From Deltaproteobacteria bacterium (GTDB lineage: Bacteria > Desulfobacterota > DSM-4660 > Desulfatiglandales > B25-G16): a stretch of 10,543 nucleotides of DNA. Position numbers and translations under genes: made by a program. Each line of letters starts with the position of its first letter. Position 1 is the stretch's first letter. The notes under the pieces were generated by a model. The model was not told the origin of the DNA. It saw only the letters and a list, made by a program, of their open reading frames with translations, and made no database searches. Of the stretch, positions 6,628 to 10,543 are shown one piece after another. The DNA lies in assembly GCA_003646935.1 (NCBI GenBank), contig QMLW01000025.1, positions 1 through 10,543 on the forward strand, written 5' to 3'.

Positions 6628-7107
6628 TTATTCCATTCGGCTTCCCCTTGCCTCGGTCAGTGCTCCGCCAACGGATAGGTCATTCTCTTGCACCATCTTG
6701 AGATATTCGAGAAACCGGGGATGATACTCGGTGCCCAACTCTTGATCCATCTCCCAGGTATTGGCATAAAGTGAGTGAAAGGAGTCGTATCCCACACACC
6801 GGTAAATGCACGTTCCCAGCATCTCAGCGGTAAAGGTGCCCGCCTCGGCCTTTTTAACAAGCTCATCAGTGCTGGTGCTCACATGGGTATACCGGTTCAC
6901 CGTATCGTTTATGAGCGGCGAGTAACACGCCATAATATCCTTGTATTGTGGATCTAGGGCCCATGCATAGCTTGCCTTATTTGCCTCTACCACGGTCCTT
7001 GTGTTTCGATTGGTAAGGATATTTTCAACCCTTTTACCGTTCATAAATACCCGTGGCTTAACCTCCTTTAGGCTTTCCTCGAACTGTTCCGGTGTCATTA
7101 ATGCCAT
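6628..7107 (-). CDS. N-terminal fragment of the AbfD-like protein
   Basis: This fragment has 159 residues starting at the ATG at 7107, 8 bases after a clean AAGGAG. It covers the N-terminal helical domain of the family (MTPEQFEESL...RVFMNGKRVEN) and ends just inside the middle beta domain. The first two [4Fe-4S] ligands of AbfD (Cys99 and Cys103 in C. aminobutyricum) are present as Cys100 and Cys104 in GTCIYRCVG. The glutamine between them in AbfD (Gln101) is Tyr102 here. The ENDL segment and a TEARGSR equivalent of the AbfD TDPKGDR loop follow before the TAA. Alone, this piece could not bind flavin or complete the cluster. Confidence 0.72.
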   Translation of the reverse strand: MALMTPEQFEESLKEVKPRVFMNGKRVENILTNRNTRTVVEANKASYAWALDPQYKDIMACYSPLINDTVNRYTHVSTSTDELVKKAEAGTFTAEMLGTCIYRCVGYDSFHSLYANTWEMDQELGTEYHPRFLEYLKMVQENDLSVGGALTEARGSRME

Positions 7108-7115
7108 ATCATCTT

Positions 7116-7121
7116 CTCCTT
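7116..7121 (-). promoter_or_regulatory. ribosome binding site of the AbfD-like gene
   Basis: On the minus strand AAGGAG lies 8 bases before the ATG at 7107. It is a strong site and fixes that start. Confidence 0.7.
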
Positions 7122-7135
7122 CTCATTAGGTTAAT

Positions 7136-7182
7136 CACCAAAGCAATGGTGTATCCTTACGACATTGGTGCACCGTTGTCAA
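7136..7182 (-). promoter_or_regulatory. candidate promoter and operator region of the AbfD-like gene
   Basis: A perfect -35 hexamer TTGACA lies at 7182-7177 (minus strand), but the -10 region 17-18 bases on (TAAGGAT) is poor. Around and downstream of it are short symmetric elements: the palindrome GGTGCACC at 7167-7174, and CACCA/TGGTG arms at 7136-7140 and 7147-7151 separated by six bases. A weak -10 with nearby dyads would suit an activated or repressed promoter. No regulator gene is in the window to support this. Confidence 0.3.
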
Positions 7183-7269
7183 TATTACCTTTTAGCGAAG
7201 CTCCGCCTCAAACAAATAAGTAACTATTGGATTAAATCATGACGAAAATCGCTTGCGCCCTATGCCTTT

Positions 7270-7312
7270 GGCCTGCCCGCCATCACTCTCGCTCAGGCGA
7301 GGCGGGCGGGCC
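7270..7312. repeat. long GC-rich palindromic element
   Basis: Outer arms 7270-7281 (GGCCTGCCCGCC) and 7301-7312 (GGCGGGCGGGCC) pair over about 12 bases with one T-G pair. Inside, CTCGC at 7288-7292 pairs with GCGAG at 7297-7301 around a TCAG loop, sharing base 7301; a six-base bulge separates the two stems. The element stands out from its A/T-rich surroundings. It has no flanking T-run on either side, so it resembles a dispersed extragenic palindrome more than a terminator. Only one full copy is in the window. Confidence 0.6.
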
Positions 7313-7408
7313 TGTTCGAATATCATCCTGAATCAATAAGAAAATTCGAAATATATAGTAAAATCTTGAGCTATGAAGAATGCCACTGGTTACAAGTCGA
7401 TGGATTCC

Positions 7409-7434
7409 GGGAGGAACATGGGGGAGGAACATGG
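7409..7434. repeat. 13-bp tandem duplication
   Basis: GGGAGGAACATGG occurs twice head to tail (7409-7421 and 7422-7434) without mismatch, just after the stop codon of the M48 protease gene. It looks like a replication-slippage duplication. Confidence 0.7.
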
Positions 7435-7445
7435 GAAAACGAGGA

Positions 7446-8837
7446 TTACTTAAGATCCTTTAAGGCGTTTCGTATTTTTTCCTTCAGCGCGGGTTTCTCG
7501 GCTGCGAGCTGCTCCGCCTTTTTGAAATGAAAGAGGGCCTGCGTTGTCTTCCTGAGTTTGGCGAAATAGATCCCCAAGTTATAGTGCGCAAGCGCCAGTT
7601 TACCCTGACGCCCGTAGGTAAGGCCGAGGTTATAGTAGACCCTGTCTTTCACTGGTGGAAGAAAGGTGAGCCGTTCATATATCTTGGCCGCCCCATTATA
7701 GCGTTCTTGATTTTGGAGCGATAGGGCGTAGAGATACAAGATCTCCTTATCTCGCGGGGCCAGGGTGAGGGCTTTCTCTAAGATGGACAGCGACTCTTCG
7801 TATTGCCCTTTTGTGAGATAGGCATCTCCCATGGAGAACATCACCTCGATGGAGTCGGGATTCTCCCGTAATGATCGGTGAAAGTAATCGATGGCCTCTG
7901 AGATCCTCCCCGCTCGTTGATGGACGAGCCCAAGTCCATAAAGGGCAAGGGCGGATTTTGGCTCCCTGTGAAGCCTTTTGGTGAACTCCCGTGTAGCGTC
8001 CTCTTCTTCCATGCAGAGTGCTGTTACCATGATCTGGAAGAGCGGAAATCGGGAGCGCAGTTGTTTTGTCCTATCGTGATCGGGTTTCTTCCCGTATCCC
8101 TGCAACATCGCCTCTATATTGGCCATTCTCTCCGGCGCCCCTGGATGGGTTTGCAGATAAGGGGGGATCCCGTTTCCCCCATACCAGTGTTCCCTCTGGA
8201 TCTTCTTGAGGACCGTTACCATGCCGCTAGGATCAAAACCTGACGTGTCGGCGAGCCGAAAGCCTATCTGATCTGCCTGCCTCTCATCCTCACGGCTGTA
8301 CCCGAGCTCAGCTTGAACGCCTGCGGCGAGGGATCCGGTCACCAAAGGCTCCGCTGCCTTGCCCCCGACGAGAATCCCTGCCAAAACGCCGGCCATGGTG
8401 GCCATACCGATCCTCTTCGATCGTTCTATCCGTGCTGCTAGATGCCGGGCACTCACGTGACCGAGCTCATGTGCCAGTATGCACGCCAACTCATCGATGT
8501 CATCGAGCATGATGACGAGGTCTGAAAAGATGAATACGTGGCCTCCTGGGGCGGCAAAGGCATTGATGATGTGCTCGTTTACCACGTAAAAGTTGAGGGA
8601 GAAATACGGCACCTCTATATGACGACCGATATGGGTACCGAGGTCATTGATATACTGGTTGAGGTAGGGATAATCCACCAGTTCATACTGGGACTTGATG
8701 CTTGCAAGAAACTGCTCGCCGAGCTCGGTTTCCTCCTCCGCGGTTAAGTATGCGCCGAGGGGGCCCGCAGATGACAAATTCACTGCGAGCACCAATGCAG
8801 CAACGATAAGCAGGTGTTTACCTCTACAGTTTACCAT
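7446..8837 (-). CDS. secreted M48 metalloprotease with C-terminal TPRs (BepA/YfgC-like)
   Basis: This 463-residue protein has a signal peptide at about 1-29: basic start MVNCRGK, hydrophobic core 8-24, likely cleavage after SSA or LGA, no lipobox. The M48 peptidase domain begins around TAEEETELGEQF. Zinc and catalytic residues are visible: HELGH at 123-127 (His123, Glu124, His127), with the third ligand probably Glu185 in SREDERQAD. The family's THPGAPERM segment is at 230-238. About four tetratricopeptide repeats follow from residue 294 to 445. The plan matches periplasmic BepA-type proteases, which degrade or assist misassembled outer-membrane proteins; this suggests a diderm cell. Its ATG overlaps the end of rsfS by 14 bases, so the two are probably translated together. 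No clear intrinsic terminator follows. Confidence 0.88.
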   Translation of the reverse strand: MVNCRGKHLLIVAALVLAVNLSSAGPLGAYLTAEEETELGEQFLASIKSQYELVDYPYLNQYINDLGTHIGRHIEVPYFSLNFYVVNEHIINAFAAPGGHVFIFSDLVIMLDDIDELACILAHELGHVSARHLAARIERSKRIGMATMAGVLAGILVGGKAAEPLVTGSLAAGVQAELGYSREDERQADQIGFRLADTSGFDPSGMVTVLKKIQREHWYGGNGIPPYLQTHPGAPERMANIEAMLQGYGKKPDHDRTKQLRSRFPLFQIMVTALCMEEEDATREFTKRLHREPKSALALYGLGLVHQRAGRISEAIDYFHRSLRENPDSIEVMFSMGDAYLTKGQYEESLSILEKALTLAPRDKEILYLYALSLQNQERYNGAAKIYERLTFLPPVKDRVYYNLGLTYGRQGKLALAHYNLGIYFAKLRKTTQALFHFKKAEQLAAEKPALKEKIRNALKDLK

Positions 8838-9183
8838 CGTTGGTCTCCACCTCCACCCTCGGGGCTTCTATCCACAAACCCTCCAGATCGTAGAATTCTC
8901 GTACCGGCTCGTAAAAGAGATGAACCACGAGATCCCCATAGTCTAATAGCACCCAATGGCCATCCTTTTCGCCCTCTAAACCGAAGAGGGTGAATCCCTC
9001 ATCTTTCATTCTCCTTTGGAGATGCTGGGCGATGGCCTGCACCTGCCTGCTGGATTTACCGCTCGCAATGAGGAAGTAATCACTGATGGAGGTGAGCTTC
9101 CCGACCTCAAAAAGAACGAGGTCAGAGGCCTTCCTTTCGAGGATTATATTCACGCAGATACGGGCCTTATCCAGTGGGTTCAT
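8824..9183 (-). CDS. rsfS: ribosomal silencing factor RsfS
   Basis: This 119-residue protein of the RsfS/YbeB/iojap family binds ribosomal protein uL14 on the 50S subunit and blocks subunit joining when nutrients are short. Family signatures are clear: KASDLVLFEV, ISDYFLIASGKSSRQVQAIA, HWVLLDYGDLVVHLF and REFYDLEGLW. Length is normal. Its ATG shares a base with the nadD stop (TAATG at 9185-9181), and its own end overlaps the protease gene by 14 bases. The nadD-rsfS pairing is widespread in bacteria. Confidence 0.95.
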   Translation of the reverse strand: MNPLDKARICVNIILERKASDLVLFEVGKLTSISDYFLIASGKSSRQVQAIAQHLQRRMKDEGFTLFGLEGEKDGHWVLLDYGDLVVHLFYEPVREFYDLEGLWIEAPRVEVETNDGKL

Positions 9184-9827
9184 TAAGTTTTATATACACC
9201 TTCCTTTTCTATGTAGTTCCTTACCGCCTCCGGAACCAAGAAGCGTATAGATTTCCCCTTCCGTACCTTTTCCCTGATTTTGCTCGCCGAGATATCCATC
9301 AGTGTAATATCCCTCCTCAACAACACCGTACCCGAGGGATGGAGGAAATATTTCTCTTTTGAGTTCCATTTGAAACCGACATTGAGGGTGTCGAGAAAGG
9401 CCATAAGCCTCTTTGTTGTGTACCCCGGTCGGTTAATAACCACAAATGATGCGTACCTGAAGAGGTTTCGATATTCCTTCCATGTTTTTATCTTCAAGAA
9501 AGCATCCGTGCCGATAATGAAGAAGAGCTCAAGATTGGGACCGAAGGAAGTGTGAAAAGACTGGAGCGTTTCAATGGAATAGGAGAACCCACCTCGTATG
9601 CCCTCGATGTCCCATATCTCGAGCAGCGGCGAGATCGCGCTTGCCAGCCTCACCATCTCGAGGCGATGAGAGAAATCGGCAATTGGGGCCTGCGGCTTAT
9701 GGGGCGGCATTCCAGATGGTATGAGGTATACCTTGTCGAGCGCCAAATCCTCACCTATCTCCTCGGCAACCCTTAGGTGGCCTAAGTGGATCGGATTAAA
9801 GGTACCTCCCAAAATACCTAATTTCAT
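9183..9827 (-). CDS. nadD: nicotinate-nucleotide adenylyltransferase
   Basis: This 214-residue cytosolic enzyme joins nicotinate mononucleotide and ATP to form deamido-NAD in NAD synthesis. The nucleotidyltransferase motif GGTFNPIHLGHL is at 7-18, with the catalytic (H/T)xGH histidines in HLGH (14-17). IGTDAF is at 105-110, and the C-terminal ATP-binding signature ISASKIR is at 179-185. Length and all motifs are normal. It starts at an ATG 25 bases after the obg stop with only a weak ribosome site, and its stop overlaps the rsfS start. In many relatives proB lies between obg and nadD; here there is no room for it. Confidence 0.95.
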   Translation of the reverse strand: MKLGILGGTFNPIHLGHLRVAEEIGEDLALDKVYLIPSGMPPHKPQAPIADFSHRLEMVRLASAISPLLEIWDIEGIRGGFSYSIETLQSFHTSFGPNLELFFIIGTDAFLKIKTWKEYRNLFRYASFVVINRPGYTTKRLMAFLDTLNVGFKWNSKEKYFLHPSGTVLLRRDITLMDISASKIREKVRKGKSIRFLVPEAVRNYIEKEGVYKT

Positions 9828-9852
9828 GGCTACACCAATTGAGGTCCGTGCC

Positions 9853-10542
9853 CTATAAGGCCTTTTCCCTCAGCAATTCCTTGAGCTCGTCAATGCCTTC
9901 TCCGGTAAGGGCGGAAATCGCCTGGCACACATACCCCCGATCGCGAAAGACGTGGCATGTTTCCTCTATGGCCCTGCCCTTAACGGAGGCAATGTCTATT
10001 TTATTGAGCGCGATGACCTGATCCTTGTTGATGAGGGAGGGGTGATAGACCCTCAACTCCTTCTGTACCGTGGAGAAATCCCTGAGTATATCTCTACGGC
10101 GGAAGCGATGGATATCCAGCACGTGTAACAGGATGTTGGTCCGCTCAATATGCTGCAGAAATTTGTGTCCTAAACCCCTTCCGCTGCTCGCACCCTCTAT
10201 GAGGCCCGGTATGTCTGCGAGGATGAGGGATTGATCTTCGTCGAGCATCATTGCTCCGAGATTAGGCGTGGTGGTGGTAAAGGGGTATTTCGCTATCTTG
10301 GGATGCGCACTGGAGAGACGAGAGAGGAGGGTGGATTTACCCGCATTCGGTAACCCGATAATACCTATATCAGCGATGAGCTTGAGCTCTAATTTGAGTC
10401 TTTTCTCTACTCCCTTCTGGCCTTCCTGGGCAAACCTGGGAGTCCTGTGCGTGGAAGTGGCGAAGTGCTTATTCCCCTTGCCGCCCGCTCCTCCCTCAAC
10501 CAGTACTATCTGATGGTTGTCGAGCACCAAGTCGGCGAGGAG
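9853..10542 (-). CDS. obg: GTPase Obg, 5' part missing at the window edge
   Basis: This is the C-terminal portion, about 230 residues, of the ribosome-assembly GTPase Obg (CgtA). The frame is open to the window end, so the start lies outside; the TTG at 10530 is an internal codon. Visible are the end of the glycine-rich Obg domain (GGAGGKGNKHFATSTHRTPRFA) and a complete G domain. The G domain shows G1 GLPNAGKST, the G2 region YPFTTTTPNLG, G3 DIPGLIEGAS, G4 NKID and G5 SAL. The protein stops shortly after the G domain, without the extra C-terminal OCT domain found in Gram-positive Obg. It heads the block with nadD, rsfS and the protease. Confidence 0.94.
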   Translation of the reverse strand, partial: LLADLVLDNHQIVLVEGGAGGKGNKHFATSTHRTPRFAQEGQKGVEKRLKLELKLIADIGIIGLPNAGKSTLLSRLSSAHPKIAKYPFTTTTPNLGAMMLDEDQSLILADIPGLIEGASSGRGLGHKFLQHIERTNILLHVLDIHRFRRRDILRDFSTVQKELRVYHPSLINKDQVIALNKIDIASVKGRAIEETCHVFRDRGYVCQAISALTGEGIDELKELLREKAL

Positions 10543-10543
10543 T

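Larger units (their letters stand above)
5635..7107 (-). pseudogene. 4-hydroxybutyryl-CoA dehydratase-like gene interrupted by an in-frame TAA
   Basis: Two consecutive open stretches in the same frame together match a full AbfD-family protein (flavin plus [4Fe-4S], same fold as 4-hydroxyphenylacetate 3-hydroxylase and acyl-CoA dehydrogenase). They are separated only by a TAA at 6630-6628, codon 160. The whole span is 490 codons against about 490 residues for the Clostridium aminobutyricum enzyme. Aligned by eye across the break, from ALTEARGSR to DGIVVKGAK, there is no insertion or deletion: the stop stands exactly where a residue should be. That is the signature of a single-base nonsense change or a base-call error, not a gene split. 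TAA is neither the selenocysteine nor the pyrrolysine codon. If the change is real the product is lost or made as two pieces. The downstream UroD-fold gene is intact. Confidence 0.75.
7108..7445. other. 338-base region without a convincing gene
   Basis: This stretch lies between the stop of the M48 protease gene and the start of the AbfD-like gene, both on the minus strand. It holds the ribosome site and candidate promoter of the AbfD-like gene (7116-7182), a long GC-rich hairpin (7270-7312) and a 13-bp tandem duplication (7409-7434). The rest is markedly A/T-rich, notably about 7195-7245 and 7325-7375. A 26-codon plus-strand frame from ATG 7373 has no supporting features. No tRNA or recognisable structured RNA was seen. 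Confidence 0.6.

Noticed and set aside
6628..6630. Stop codon as a programmed selenocysteine or pyrrolysine site
   Set aside because: The codon is TAA. Selenocysteine uses TGA and pyrrolysine uses TAG.
5635..7107. 4-hydroxyphenylacetate 3-hydroxylase (HpaB) as the function
   Set aside because: Same fold, but the cluster cysteines and histidine of the AbfD branch are present, the C-xxx-C motif above all, and oxygenase chemistry does not suit an apparently anaerobic setting.
7270..7312. Intrinsic terminator of the protease operon
   Set aside because: The stem is strong but no T-run follows on either strand, and it lies more than 130 bases past the stop codon.
7409..7434. Start of a CRISPR array
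   Set aside because: There are only two units of 13 bases with no spacer and no cas gene in the window.
7373..7453. Small plus-strand ORF beginning MKNATGYKS
   Set aside because: It has 26 codons, no ribosome site, includes the tandem duplication and runs into the end of the protease gene.
10528..10530. TTG as the obg start codon
   Set aside because: The frame continues upstream to the window edge with Obg-like residues (LLAD before LVLDN), and most of the N-terminal Obg domain would be missing.

Overview
The window reads as chromosomal DNA from an anaerobic bacterium, most likely of the deltaproteobacterial (Desulfobacterota) type. That is an inference from two things: a corrinoid methyl-transfer operon with its own reductive activator, and an obg-nadD-rsfS block in the order common in that group. 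No rRNA, tRNA, transposase, integrase or CRISPR array was seen.

Layout. Bases 1-99 (+) may hold the last codons of an unidentified upstream gene. Bases 212-4374 (+) form a tight operon: a MtaA/CmuA-type methyltransferase of the uroporphyrinogen-decarboxylase fold, a free-standing corrinoid protein, a RACo-type corrinoid activator (ferredoxin plus ASKHA ATPase domain), and a small cysteine-rich protein. The last two junctions overlap. A 156-base convergent gap with a hairpin follows. Bases 4531-7107 (-) hold a second UroD-fold methyltransferase-like gene and, upstream of it, a 4-hydroxybutyryl-CoA dehydratase (AbfD)-like gene broken by one in-frame TAA. Bases 7108-7445 contain no convincing gene. 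They hold the likely promoter and leader of the AbfD-like gene, a long GC-rich hairpin and a 13-bp tandem duplication. Bases 7446-10543 (-) are housekeeping: obg (5' part outside the window), nadD, rsfS and a secreted M48 metalloprotease with TPRs, with overlapping or closely spaced junctions.

How the genes may work together. In the + operon a methyl group would be moved by the Zn-dependent UroD-fold protein onto or off the His-ligated cobamide of the corrinoid protein. The activator would rescue inactive Co(II) corrinoid by ATP-dependent reduction. The role of the small Cys protein is unknown. No MtaB- or MttB-type substrate methyltransferase is visible, so the methyl donor is not evident and may be handled by one of the two UroD-fold proteins.

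The convergent pair joins an AbfD-like flavin/[4Fe-4S] protein to another Zn-site UroD-fold protein. That pairing, the altered active site of the AbfD homologue and its nonsense codon are the most unusual things here.
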